From: Asticcacaulis sp. EMRT-3
GTDB lineage: Bacteria > Pseudomonadota > Alphaproteobacteria > Caulobacterales > Caulobacteraceae
Assembly: GCF_030027245.1 (NCBI RefSeq)
Contig: NZ_JASERT010000001.1
Coordinates: 2,162,501 to 2,226,500, forward strand
DNA length: 64,000 nucleotides
Direction of reading: 5' to 3'
In this document: positions 16,590 through 25,317 of the stretch, piece by piece
Numbering within the stretch: position 1 is the stretch's first letter
Layout: every line of letters begins with the position of its first letter
Program-made: the position numbers and the translations under genes
Notes under the pieces: generated by a model
The model's input: the letters and a program-made list of their open reading frames with translations, nothing else
What the model was told of the DNA's origin: nothing
Databases searched by the model: none

Positions 16590-19475
16590 TTAGAAGCTCA
16601 TGCCCACGCCGACCGTGATGGTGCGGCCAAAGGCGCTGTAGCCGGAATCGACGCCGCTGCCCGTGCCGGTGGCGCCCGCCGACCAGATGGCGTTTTCATC
16701 GCCATTAAGGAAGGTTCTGACAATCGTATTGGTCAGGTTCTTGCCTTCTATATAGACCTTGATGCGCGGGGTAACGGCATAGGAGGCGGTGGCGTTCAGC
16801 CAGCTCGTCGCCTTGGAAATGGCGGGCCAGCCATCCACTTCGGTATAGGTGGACTGGGTGAAGGAACCGGCATAATCCCATGATACGCTGGCCAGGATCG
16901 GGCCGTGTTCATAAAAGACATTGGCCGAGAAGGTGGTGGGCGATACGCCCGCTTCCGGCCCTGCCGACTGGCCGTCGATCACCGTCTTGCTCCAGGTATG
17001 GGTATATTCGGCGTGGACGCCAAAGCCATTATCAAGAATGTGCTGCCAGCTCAGTTCGATGCCGTAAATATCGGCCTTGTCGCCATTGACCGGCTGATTG
17101 ATGCTGAATGGCAGGGCCGTGCAGGGGTCGCCGTTAAAGCAGCCGACCGCGCCAATATCGACATTATTGGTCTGGGCGGTGGTAATATCGTCGCGCAGGC
17201 GCTTGTCGAACAAGGCCACCGACAACAGATCGCGCGGCTGGTAATACCATTCCAGCGAGGCGTCGAACTGGTCGGCCTTGATCGGACGCAGATCGGCATT
17301 GCCGTCATAATAGAGGATATATTCCTGATTGATGGCGTTGTTGGTCGAGGTCGGCACAAGCTGGTTGAGATTGGGGCGCGACATGACCTCGGCGGCGCCT
17401 AAGCGCAGTTGCAGGTCGGGGCGGATATGGTAGATCAGGTTCAGCGACGGCAGGGCCAGGGTGTAATGGCCCTTGGCATTGACCGGGGTGATGTCGGAAT
17501 ATTGCACCACGCCCGGATTGGTCGGGTTGGACGTGTCCGCCACGGTCACCGACAGGATCTCATTGGTGGCGGTTGTGGCGTGCGTCCGGGTCGACACCAT
17601 GCGCAGGCCCAGATTGCCGTCCCATTTCCCGATGCTGAAACTGCCTTCAATAAAGGCGGCGAAGGTCTTTTCATTCACATCGTAGGAATTGGTCGGATTA
17701 TATTGCGGCGCGGTCAGGCTGAAATCATAGACGCCCTCGCCGCTCGTATAGTTGGGCGTACCGTCGAGATTTTTCAGTCCTGCCAGCAGGGCATTGGCGT
17801 TGAGCAGCGCCATCGTCATCGGGAACTTGCCGCCCGCCCCTTCCATGAAGTGCGGGAAGTTGAAGGTGGAGATGACATCAGCTCCCATTGTGGCGAAGGT
17901 GATCGGCCCCGGCTGACCATCCAGCGTATTATAGAGTGAGCCATACTGGTTCGAGCCGTTGTTCCAGTCATTGCTGATATCGCGGCGCGACTTGGAGCGG
18001 TCGGTATAGTTGACGCCGAAGGTCACCTTTTGCAGCCAGCCCGTATCCTGATGCCAGGTGCCATTGAGCTTCAGGCCGGTAATCTTGTCCTGAATCGAAA
18101 AACCACTCAGGCCGACATAGTGGGTGCTCCACAGGCTCTGGTCATTGAGCTGGCCCGAAGCCAGGGCTGTGGCGTAATCGACGCCGCCCGGCAGGGTGAT
18201 CGTCATGTCCGGCAACCCGCCCGGATTGGCGGTCATGGTGATCGTGTCCTGATTATAGGGGGTGGGCGACACAAGGCCTGCGGTGACGAAGGTGTCGGTG
18301 CCGCCTTCGGGACGGTCGGCCTTCGAATAATAGGCGTCGCCGTCAAACGTCAGGTGATCATTGACATTCCAGCTTCCGTTCACGCCGAACAGCGAGGTAT
18401 CGACGATGCGGTTGACGGTCTGGTTCACGACTTCCGGCGTGAAATTGGTGCCGGTAAACGAGGTGATCAACCCGTTATTGACGGTGACATGGCTCCATTC
18501 GGGATTGCCATTCGCATCATAGGTGAAATCGGGATAGAAGGAGTGGTTATAGGCCACCTGCGGATCGCGCAGGCGCGTAAACATCAGGTCAGCGACGATA
18601 TGGATGTCGTCGGACGGCCGCCATTCCAGCGTGCCGGTCAGCGCCGTGCGTTTTTTCTCGTCAACGATGGAGCCATACGAGATGCAGCATTCGGCCACCA
18701 CGGCATTGTTGGAATTAAGCGGCCAGACACCGGGACTGGCCGGGTCATAGGTATTGTAGTTGAGCGAGTCGCTGCGCGTCTTGGTGTCGGAATAGACGGC
18801 GCCCAGCAGGAAGCCGAAATGGCCGCCATCCGTGGTGTCGCTGATAAAGCCGGAAACCTTGTCGCCATAATATTCCGACATGTCATTATAGCTGCCTTCG
18901 GCGCGCAGGGCGGCGTGGAAGCCTTTGTGATCAAAGGGGCGCGCCGAGCGCAGATTGACCGTGCCGCCGATACTGCCTTCCATCGCCGAAGCCTGTGGCG
19001 ATTTCAAAACGTCAGCGCCGGAAATAATATCCGACGGCAGGATGTCGAAGGCGAAGTCGCGGCCATCATCATCGGTGGCCAGGATGCGGTCGTTCAGGGT
19101 GACGATATTATATTGAGAGCCTAAGCCGCGCACGCTGACATATTGCCCTTCGCCGCCCGTCGTGCGGTTGATGGTGATGCCGGTAATATGGCTTAAGGAA
19201 TCGGCGACATCATTATCGGGAAAGCGCCCCAGCTCGGTGGCATTGATCGAATCGGTAATGACGCTGGCGTCGCGTTTGATATGCAGCGACTTGGCCAGAC
19301 TGCCACGCATCCCGACCACCACCACCTCGGTTGTGTCAGAAGCGGAGGTTGGCGCAGCGGGGGCTGGCGAAGCGGCGGGGGCGCTGTCCTGCGCCGCGGC
19401 CAGGGCCGGATACGCCACAGCGACCAGAGCGACACCGCCCATGAGCGCATTTACGAGGTTTTTCTTTACACGCAT
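16590..19475 (-). CDS. TonB-dependent receptor 2 (961 residues)
   Basis: This is an outer-membrane receptor for TonB-energised uptake. A signal peptide (MRVKKN... ending ALAAAQ) is followed by an Ala/Pro linker, the TonB-box-like TEVVVVGMRGSLAKS and a plug with ELGRFPDNDVADSLSHITGI, VSVRGLGSQYNIVTLNDR and EGSIGGTVNLRSARPF. The beta-barrel ends GVGMSF with C-terminal Phe. It has its own terminator and is divergent from the DeoR-type regulator. A CTTTCGTT direct repeat lies 45 bases upstream of the start. That makes it the probable importer for the regulon that also holds GH36 and the KbaZ-AgaS operon. Confidence 0.93.
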   Translation of the reverse strand: MRVKKNLVNALMGGVALVAVAYPALAAAQDSAPAASPAPAAPTSASDTTEVVVVGMRGSLAKSLHIKRDASVITDSINATELGRFPDNDVADSLSHITGITINRTTGGEGQYVSVRGLGSQYNIVTLNDRILATDDDGRDFAFDILPSDIISGADVLKSPQASAMEGSIGGTVNLRSARPFDHKGFHAALRAEGSYNDMSEYYGDKVSGFISDTTDGGHFGFLLGAVYSDTKTRSDSLNYNTYDPASPGVWPLNSNNAVVAECCISYGSIVDEKKRTALTGTLEWRPSDDIHIVADLMFTRLRDPQVAYNHSFYPDFTYDANGNPEWSHVTVNNGLITSFTGTNFTPEVVNQTVNRIVDTSLFGVNGSWNVNDHLTFDGDAYYSKADRPEGGTDTFVTAGLVSPTPYNQDTITMTANPGGLPDMTITLPGGVDYATALASGQLNDQSLWSTHYVGLSGFSIQDKITGLKLNGTWHQDTGWLQKVTFGVNYTDRSKSRRDISNDWNNGSNQYGSLYNTLDGQPGPITFATMGADVISTFNFPHFMEGAGGKFPMTMALLNANALLAGLKNLDGTPNYTSGEGVYDFSLTAPQYNPTNSYDVNEKTFAAFIEGSFSIGKWDGNLGLRMVSTRTHATTATNEILSVTVADTSNPTNPGVVQYSDITPVNAKGHYTLALPSLNLIYHIRPDLQLRLGAAEVMSRPNLNQLVPTSTNNAINQEYILYYDGNADLRPIKADQFDASLEWYYQPRDLLSVALFDKRLRDDITTAQTNNVDIGAVGCFNGDPCTALPFSINQPVNGDKADIYGIELSWQHILDNGFGVHAEYTHTWSKTVIDGQSAGPEAGVSPTTFSANVFYEHGPILASVSWDYAGSFTQSTYTEVDGWPAISKATSWLNATASYAVTPRIKVYIEGKNLTNTIVRTFLNGDENAIWSAGATGTGSGVDSGYSAFGRTITVGVGMSF

Positions 19476-19519
19476 CGTTTCGCCTCCATCATGCGGCCTA
19501 CCGGAAAGGCAGTGCCAAT

Positions 19520-19540
19520 CTTTCGTTATCTTTCGTTACG
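19520..19540 (-). promoter_or_regulatory. CTTTCGTT direct repeat (probable AgaR-type operator) before TBDR 2
   Basis: Two copies of CTTTCGTTA at a 10-base period (19520-19528 and 19530-19538), 45 bases upstream of the TBDR 2 start. Related sequences stand at 19599-19617 (opposite strand), 20770-20799 and 23939-23968, each before a gene of the same pathway. DeoR-family AgaR proteins are known to use CTTTC-rich repeats. Confidence 0.6.
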
Positions 19541-19598
19541 CACCACTTCCTCGCTGTCAACAGATAAAAACCGCAATTAGGCCATCTATTTTCGACAT

Positions 19599-19617
19599 CG
19601 CAACGAAATGAAACAAA
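19599..19617 (-). promoter_or_regulatory. Second CTTTCGTT-like site in the divergent gap
   Basis: The minus strand reads TTTGTTTCATTTCGTTGCG, matching the ...TTTTTGTTGCG half of the sites at 20770 and 23939. It lies midway between TBDR 2 and the deoR-type gene, where one repressor could control both. Confidence 0.45.
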
Positions 19618-19755
19618 TATGTCACGTTTTTTCATTCTGTCCGGCGGTTTTGACCAGGCAAAGCACATCCGCATTGAAATTTGGGCGTCATTTAGGGATA
19701 ACGGACGAGATAACGACTCACAAAGCGCCTGTGTGCGCAGCCGAAAGACCGACAC

Positions 19756-20544
19756 ATGACCGCAGCGACACGGGTTACGCGCGACACCAGCGAACGCCGC
19801 CGCCAGATTACCCATATGATCAAATCGCGTGGCAGCGTGCAGGTTGCGTCCTTGTCGGATGTGTTCGGCGTGTCGATGCAGACCATCCGCAAGGATCTGC
19901 ACTTCCTTGAAATGCATGGGGTTGCGGCGCGCGCCTATGGCGGGGCCATCGCTGCCGAAGTGGTCAATATTTCTGAGCCGCCGATTGAGGCCAAGCGCGT
20001 CACCCATACGGAAGAAAAGGAACGCATCGGTCGGCTGGCCGCCGCCCTGGTGCAGCCGGGCGACTCGATCATGCTCGATTCCGGCACGACCGCCATGCAG
20101 ATTGCGCGCTTCCTGCCCGATGATGACGGCATCACCGTCGTCACCAATGATTTCGACGTGCTGGGTGCGCTCAGCCAGAAGCGCAACCTGAAGATCGTCA
20201 TGCTGGGCGGCGAACTGCGCCGCAAGAACATGGCCTTTTACGGCGCGCAAACCCTGGCTGCGCTTGATGATCTGCTGCTCGACAAGCTGTTTCTCGGCGT
20301 CGATGGCTTTGATGTTGAGCGCGGCATCACCACCCATTTCGAACCCGAAGCGCAACTGAACCGCAAGATGGTGGAGACGGCGCGGCGCATTATCGCGGTG
20401 ACGGACTCATCGAAATTCGGCAAGGTCTGCCTGCACCGCATCATCGACATCAGCGAAATCGATGACCTGATCACCGATTCCGATGCGCCCGACTATATTC
20501 GCCAGCCCGAAGCCCATCTCGGTTTCCGCGTCCATCTGGCTTAG
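19756..20544 (+). CDS. DeoR/GlpR family transcriptional regulator, AgaR-like
   Basis: This is a cytoplasmic sugar-phosphate-responsive repressor. The N-terminal DeoR helix-turn-helix spans about residues 12-65 (RRRQITHMIKSRG, VSMQTIRKDLHFLE). The DeoR C-terminal sensor domain (about 85-240) has the phosphate-binding LDSGTTAMQIA and TND patch, LGVDGFD and the end motif VTDSSKFGK. The length of 262 residues is typical. It is divergent from TBDR 2 and followed by GH36, the EamA transporter and the KbaZ-AgaS-kinase operon. This context is that of AgaR, the regulator of N-acetylgalactosamine/galactosamine use. The effector is inferred to be a galactosamine or tagatose phosphate. Confidence 0.9.
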   Translation: MTAATRVTRDTSERRRQITHMIKSRGSVQVASLSDVFGVSMQTIRKDLHFLEMHGVAARAYGGAIAAEVVNISEPPIEAKRVTHTEEKERIGRLAAALVQPGDSIMLDSGTTAMQIARFLPDDDGITVVTNDFDVLGALSQKRNLKIVMLGGELRRKNMAFYGAQTLAALDDLLLDKLFLGVDGFDVERGITTHFEPEAQLNRKMVETARRIIAVTDSSKFGKVCLHRIIDISEIDDLITDSDAPDYIRQPEAHLGFRVHLA

Positions 20545-20769
20545 AACGGCGTAACCTTTAAAGCTTGCGTTGAAGAAAGTAACCCCTCCGTCTCGACGCG
20601 CTTCGCTGGCTCGACACCTCCCCATGAATGGGGAGGAGGGATGTGCCGTCTGCCTCCCTCCTCCCTATCGAGCAAAGCGAAGATGGGGAGGTGGCGGCGA
20701 AGCCGTCGGAGGGGTCGTTTTGAATCTTGCCCATATCTCAAACGACAGACCACTGCGCCGAAACTTTTT
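20545..20769. repeat. GC-palindrome repeats after the deoR-type gene
   Basis: No gene is seen. CCTCCCC-ATGAAT-GGGGAGG (about 20617-20636) and a longer pair CTCCCTCCTCCC...GGGGAGGTGG form nested inverted repeats. They resemble the dispersed palindromes elsewhere in the window and may act as terminator or REP-like sequence. Confidence 0.55.
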
Positions 20770-20799
20770 CTTTCGTTTTGTTATCTTTTTGTTGCGTTA
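20770..20799 (+). promoter_or_regulatory. AgaR-type operator before GH36
   Basis: CTTTCGTTTTGTTA is followed by TCTTTTTGTTGCGTTA, two related halves at about 15-base spacing. The site is closely similar to 23939-23968 and is 80 bases before the GH36 start. Confidence 0.6.
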
Positions 20800-20878
20800 G
20801 GCAAAAATTCCGTGCAGCATCGCAAGCAACGATGTCACGCCGCACCCGAAGCGGCCCCGCGCCGGAGCCTGCGAAACC

Positions 20879-22993
20879 ATGACCGCACACGCACCTATTC
20901 GCCGCCGCACCCTGTTGTCGCTGCTGGGCGGGGCCGCCCTGACACCGATGCTGATGCCGGAAATGGCGTTTGCCAGACAAAAGGCTGCCCTGCCCGTCGC
21001 CGCCGCGTCTGACAGCGCCATCAACATTGCCTTCGACGCCCGCCTCTATAGCCGCGTATCGATCCGGCAGGACGGCGCATGGCTGCAACTCAGCGATTTT
21101 GCGCCGAGCGATTATGTTAGCCTGAAAAGCGTCGATAAAGCGGGTAAAGCGCCCGCCGTTCGCATCGATACCTTTCATTTCGTCAGCCGCAAAAACGAAG
21201 CGGTCAGCGACATTCACGGCGCGGGCCAGCGCTTCACGATCACCGGACGCTCTCCCGAAGGACTGGAAAAAACGGTCAGCCTGACCTTTTATGACCGCTA
21301 TCCGGGCTTTGTCCTCCAGCAGGTCAGCTATCGCAATGCGGGCGCGAAAACGCTCGACATCGCAAGCTGGGCCAATGGCGCCCACACGCTGAAAGACGGC
21401 GAACACGGCTTCTGGTCGTGGTCGGGTTCATCGCACGAAGACCGCCGCGACTGGGTGCAACCGGTCAAGTCCGGCTTCGACCAGCCCAATTTCATGGGCA
21501 TGAACGCCTCGGATTACGGCAGCGGCACGCCGGTCGTCGATGTGTGGCGACCCGATGCGGGGCTGGCGGTCGGCCATGTCGAGCCCGTGCCGAAACTGGT
21601 GTCTCTGCCGCTGGTCGCCATGCGGGCGGGCGCCGCCATCGCCGTCAATATGGAGCATGTCGTCACGCTCAAACCGGGCGACAGCTTTGCGACGCTCGAC
21701 ACCTTCGTTACGGTGCATCGCGGCGACTATTTTGTGACGCTCGACACCTATCGCCAGATCATGTCGGAGCGCGGACTGGCCTCGCCCGTCACGCCCGCCG
21801 CCTCCTATGAGGGCATCTGGTGCGCCTGGGGCTATGACCGCGTCGGCACGCCCGAAGAGGTGGAGGGCACGCTGGCCAAGGCCGCCGATCTTGGCCTGAC
21901 CTGGGTCGTGCTCGATGATGGCTGGCAGACCTCGGAAGGCGACTGGTATCTCAATCCGAAGAAGTTTCCGCGCGGCGATGCCGACATGCGCGCCTTCACG
22001 GCGAAAATAAAGGCGGCGGGCATGAAGCCCCGGCTGTGGATCACGCCCTTGGCCGTCGAACCGGGCACCGACCTTTTGCACGATCACAGCGACATGCTGC
22101 TGCTTGATCAGAACGGCGCGCCGCAACTGATTTCATGGTGGAACTCCTTTTACCTGTGTCCGGCCTATCAGCCGACCATCGACTATACCGAGGCCCTGTT
22201 CACCAAGATCTTCAGGGACTGGGGCTATGACGGCGTCAAGATCGACGGCCAGCACCTGAATGGCGTCGCACCCTGCTATAATCCCTTGCACAATCACGCT
22301 TACCCGGAAGAATCGGTCGAAAAGCTGCAAACCTTCTGGCAATGCGTTTACGATACGGCGCAGGCCGTCCATCCTGAGGCCGTGGTCGAGCTTTGCCCAT
22401 GCGGCGACTGCTATTCCTATTTCAACTTCCCCTATATCAACAATGCCCCGGCCTCCGACCCGACCTCATCGTGGCAGGTGCGCCTGAAAGGCAAGTCGCT
22501 GAAGGCGCTGATGGGGCCTTCAGCACCGTTTTCCGGTGACCATGTTGAGCTGTCGGATGGCGGCGATGATTTTGCCTCGACGGTCGGCATCGGCGGGATT
22601 GTTTCGACCAAGTTCACCTGGCCGCACGAGGGCCGCGCGCCCGGATCCAACTTCCTGCTGACGCCGGAAAAAGAGGTTTTGTGGCGCAAATGGATCGCCA
22701 TCTATAATGAAAAGCGGCTGGCGCAGGGCATTTATCGCGGCGAGCTGTACGACATCGGTTTCGACAAGCCCGAAGCCCATGTCGTCGAAAAAGACGGGCG
22801 GCTATACTATGCTTTTTACGCCGAAAACTGGCGCGGGCCGGTGGAATTCCGGGGCCTGAAGGGCGCTTACCGCTTGCGCGACTATTTCAATGACCGCGAT
22901 CTGGGCAACGTGTCGGAGACTAGCCCGCACCTCGATCTCGCCTTTGAGCGTTTCCTTGTTATCGAAGCCATTCCTGCCGGGGCTACAGCATGA
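20879..22993 (+). CDS. GH36 alpha-galactosidase / alpha-N-acetylgalactosaminidase (Tat signal)
   Basis: This is a clan GH-D glycoside hydrolase. The N-terminus RRRTLLSLLGG is a twin-arginine signal, so it is exported folded to the periplasm. An N-terminal beta-sandwich (about 40-300) precedes the barrel. The barrel has YEGIWCAWGYDRVG, VVLDDGWQT, the nucleophile Asp456 in GVKIDGQH and the acid/base Asp527 in PASDPTSSW. ELCPCGDCYSYFN is typical of GH36 members that act on alpha-galactosides or alpha-GalNAc. The stop overlaps the EamA start by four bases. The AgaR-type operator upstream and the AgaS/KbaZ operon downstream favour alpha-GalNAc as substrate, which is an inference. Confidence 0.92.
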   Translation: MTAHAPIRRRTLLSLLGGAALTPMLMPEMAFARQKAALPVAAASDSAINIAFDARLYSRVSIRQDGAWLQLSDFAPSDYVSLKSVDKAGKAPAVRIDTFHFVSRKNEAVSDIHGAGQRFTITGRSPEGLEKTVSLTFYDRYPGFVLQQVSYRNAGAKTLDIASWANGAHTLKDGEHGFWSWSGSSHEDRRDWVQPVKSGFDQPNFMGMNASDYGSGTPVVDVWRPDAGLAVGHVEPVPKLVSLPLVAMRAGAAIAVNMEHVVTLKPGDSFATLDTFVTVHRGDYFVTLDTYRQIMSERGLASPVTPAASYEGIWCAWGYDRVGTPEEVEGTLAKAADLGLTWVVLDDGWQTSEGDWYLNPKKFPRGDADMRAFTAKIKAAGMKPRLWITPLAVEPGTDLLHDHSDMLLLDQNGAPQLISWWNSFYLCPAYQPTIDYTEALFTKIFRDWGYDGVKIDGQHLNGVAPCYNPLHNHAYPEESVEKLQTFWQCVYDTAQAVHPEAVVELCPCGDCYSYFNFPYINNAPASDPTSSWQVRLKGKSLKALMGPSAPFSGDHVELSDGGDDFASTVGIGGIVSTKFTWPHEGRAPGSNFLLTPEKEVLWRKWIAIYNEKRLAQGIYRGELYDIGFDKPEAHVVEKDGRLYYAFYAENWRGPVEFRGLKGAYRLRDYFNDRDLGNVSETSPHLDLAFERFLVIEAIPAGATA

Positions 22994-23910
22994 CCGATCC
23001 CGTAATCACCGCCGTGCCGCCCGCCGATGCGACACCCGAAACCGGTGGCCGCCGCTGGCTGTGGTTTGCCCTCGCCACGGTCGTTTTATGGGGCGTCTGG
23101 GGCGCCTTTGCCGGGATTTCGGCGCAGCGCAGCTTTCCCGAAACCCTGACCTACTGCGTCTGGGCCGTCACCATGATCGTGCCCGCCGTCATCGTCATGC
23201 AGCGTGAGCGCTGGAAGCTCGACATCCACCCCAAGGCCATCGCCTATGGTCTGGCCATCGGGCTTCTGGGGGCGGGCGGGCAGATGGTGCTGTTCTATGC
23301 CGTCTCGACCGGCCCGGCCTATCTGATCTTTCCGGTGATTTCCTTGTCACCGCTGATCACCATCGTCATGTCTTTCCTTATCTTGCGCGAACGCACCAAT
23401 TGGCTGGGCGCGCTCGGCGTGGTGCTGGCCCTGCTTGCCCTGCCGATGTTCGATTACGATCCGGGCGGCACAGCGGTCGTGCATGGGGTGGGCTGGTTCG
23501 TGCTGGCCCTGATCGTCATGCTGTGCTGGGGCATACAGGCCTATTTTATGAAGAGCGCCAATAATGTGATGAGCGCCGAAAGCATCTTCTTTTACATGAT
23601 GATTTCGGGTCTGGTGCTGATCCCGGCGGCCCTGCTGATGACCAATTTTTCCCGTCCGATCAACTGGGGATGGGACGGGCCGTGGCTGGCCGCCACCATC
23701 CAGATGCTCAATGCCGTGGGCGCGCTCCTGCTGGTCTATGCCTTTCGTTACGGCAAGGCGATTGTGGTCGCCCCTTTGAGCAATGCAGGCGGCCCGCTGA
23801 TCACCGCCATCCTGTCGCTGCTGCTCGAAGGCATTGTGCCGGGGGCCTTGAAGGCCGTCGGGCTGGTACTGGCGCTGTTGGCGTCGATCTTTCTGGCCCT
23901 GGCACCCTAA
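22990..23910 (+). CDS. EamA/DMT-superfamily transporter
   Basis: This is an inner-membrane permease of the drug/metabolite transporter superfamily with about ten hydrophobic segments in two EamA-like halves (first about residues 20-150, second about 165-305). Features are TGPAYLIFPVISLSPLITIVMS in the first half and YGKAIVVAPLSNAGGPLITA in the second, the pair of Pro/Gly-rich helices usual for the family. The start overlaps the GH36 stop (ATGA), so it is translated with it. It probably moves the sugar freed by GH36, or a derivative, across the inner membrane. The substrate cannot be read from the sequence. Confidence 0.88.
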   Translation: MTDPVITAVPPADATPETGGRRWLWFALATVVLWGVWGAFAGISAQRSFPETLTYCVWAVTMIVPAVIVMQRERWKLDIHPKAIAYGLAIGLLGAGGQMVLFYAVSTGPAYLIFPVISLSPLITIVMSFLILRERTNWLGALGVVLALLALPMFDYDPGGTAVVHGVGWFVLALIVMLCWGIQAYFMKSANNVMSAESIFFYMMISGLVLIPAALLMTNFSRPINWGWDGPWLAATIQMLNAVGALLLVYAFRYGKAIVVAPLSNAGGPLITAILSLLLEGIVPGALKAVGLVLALLASIFLALAP

Positions 23911-23938
23911 ATTTGACGCCCTAAACCGAAATTTATAA

Positions 23939-23968
23939 GTTTCGTTTTCATTGTTTTTGTTGCGTATC
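23939..23968 (+). promoter_or_regulatory. AgaR-type operator before kbaZ
   Basis: GTTTCGTTTTCATTG followed by TTTTTGTTGCGTAT aligns almost base for base with 20770-20799. It ends about 54 bases before the kbaZ-like start. Confidence 0.6.
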
Positions 23969-24021
23969 ATTGCGGCGCGGGCTATGAAGGCCACAACATC
24001 ATCGTTTGAAAGGTTTCTGCC

Positions 24022-25317
24022 ATGAGAGCCATGCTCGATCTGGTGGCGCGCCATAAAGCCGGCGTACCCTGTGGCATCGTCTCCGTCTGCTCGGCCCATC
24101 CGCTCGTCGTCGAGGCATCCTTACGCCACGCCCTGACGCACGATGCGCCGATCGCCCTGATCGAAGCGACCTGCAATCAGGTCAATCAGGACGGCGGCTA
24201 TACCGGTATGCAGCCCGCCGATTTTCGTGATTTCGTCTTCGTCATCGCCGACCGGATCGGCCTGCCACGCGCGCGCATCCTGCTGGGCGGCGACCATCTG
24301 GGGCCGAACCCGTGGACACACCTGCCTTCCGCCGAGGCGATGGACAAGGCGGAGGTGATGGTGGCGGCCTATGTCAGGGCCGGTTTCCGCAAGATCCACG
24401 CCGACTGTTCGATGTCATGCGCCGATGATCCCGTGCCGCTGGCCGAAAAAACCATCGCCGAACGCGCCGCGCGCCTGATCGCTGTCTCCGAAGCGGTGTG
24501 GCGTGAAGCGGGCGGCGAGGCCCCCGTCTATGTCATCGGCACCGAAGTGCCCGTGCCCGGCGGCGCGTCCGAAGACCTGCCCGAACTGGAAGTGACATCG
24601 CCCGAAGCGGCGCTTACCACCATCCGCACCCATGAGCGCATCTTTCGTGAGCGCGGCCTGACCGCCGCCTGGCCGCGCGTCATCGCCGAGGTGGTGCAGC
24701 CCGGCGTCGAGTTCGACCACCATAAGGTCATCGACTATGATCGCGCGAAAGCGAAAGCCTTAAGCCGCGCTATCGAAACCCTGCCGACGATCCTCTATGA
24801 AGCCCATTCGACCGATTACCAGACACCGCAGCATTTGCGCGAACTGGTCGAGGACCATTTCGCCATATTGAAGGTCGGCCCCGGCGTCACCTTCGCGCTG
24901 CGTGAAGCCTTGTGGGCGCTTGACGCCATTGAGCGCGAATGGATCGCTGCGGATCGCTCCAATTTCCGCGACGTGGTGCTGGAACGGATGCGCGCCCTGC
25001 CGCACAACTGGTCGAAATATTATCACGGCGAAGGCCACGCCCTGGCTTTCGACCTGCAATATTCGCTGAGCGACCGCATCCGCTATTACTGGCCCGACGC
25101 TGAGATCATGGCCGCCCAGCAACAGATGTTTGACAACCTGACCGAAAACCCGCCGCCACTGGCCCTGATCAGCCAATATATGCCCGACGCCTATGCCGCC
25201 ATACGCGGTCAAGGTCTTGTCTGCACCCCCGCCCATCTGGTCATGGCCCATATCAGCGTCGTGCTGGATGGCTATTCTGCGGCAACCCAAGGTCAGGTGG
25301 AGATGCTCGATGCCTGA
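24022..25317 (+). CDS. kbaZ: Tagatose-1,6-bisphosphate aldolase subunit, KbaZ/GatZ family
   Basis: This is a KbaZ/GatZ homologue, known as the non-catalytic or chaperone-like partner of the class II tagatose-bisphosphate aldolases KbaY/GatY. It is 431 residues long, as usual. Motifs are GIVSVCSAHPLVVEA at the N-terminus, EATCNQVNQDGGYTGM, LLGGDHLGPNPW, KIHADCSMSCADD, VIGTEVPVPGG and LKVGPGVTFALREALW. No KbaY/GatY gene is present in the window, so the catalytic partner must be elsewhere or KbaZ acts alone. agaS begins inside the last codons. It is the first gene of an operon with agaS, a hexosamine kinase and a HAD phosphatase. Confidence 0.93.
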   Translation: MRAMLDLVARHKAGVPCGIVSVCSAHPLVVEASLRHALTHDAPIALIEATCNQVNQDGGYTGMQPADFRDFVFVIADRIGLPRARILLGGDHLGPNPWTHLPSAEAMDKAEVMVAAYVRAGFRKIHADCSMSCADDPVPLAEKTIAERAARLIAVSEAVWREAGGEAPVYVIGTEVPVPGGASEDLPELEVTSPEAALTTIRTHERIFRERGLTAAWPRVIAEVVQPGVEFDHHKVIDYDRAKAKALSRAIETLPTILYEAHSTDYQTPQHLRELVEDHFAILKVGPGVTFALREALWALDAIEREWIAADRSNFRDVVLERMRALPHNWSKYYHGEGHALAFDLQYSLSDRIRYYWPDAEIMAAQQQMFDNLTENPPPLALISQYMPDAYAAIRGQGLVCTPAHLVMAHISVVLDGYSAATQGQVEMLDA

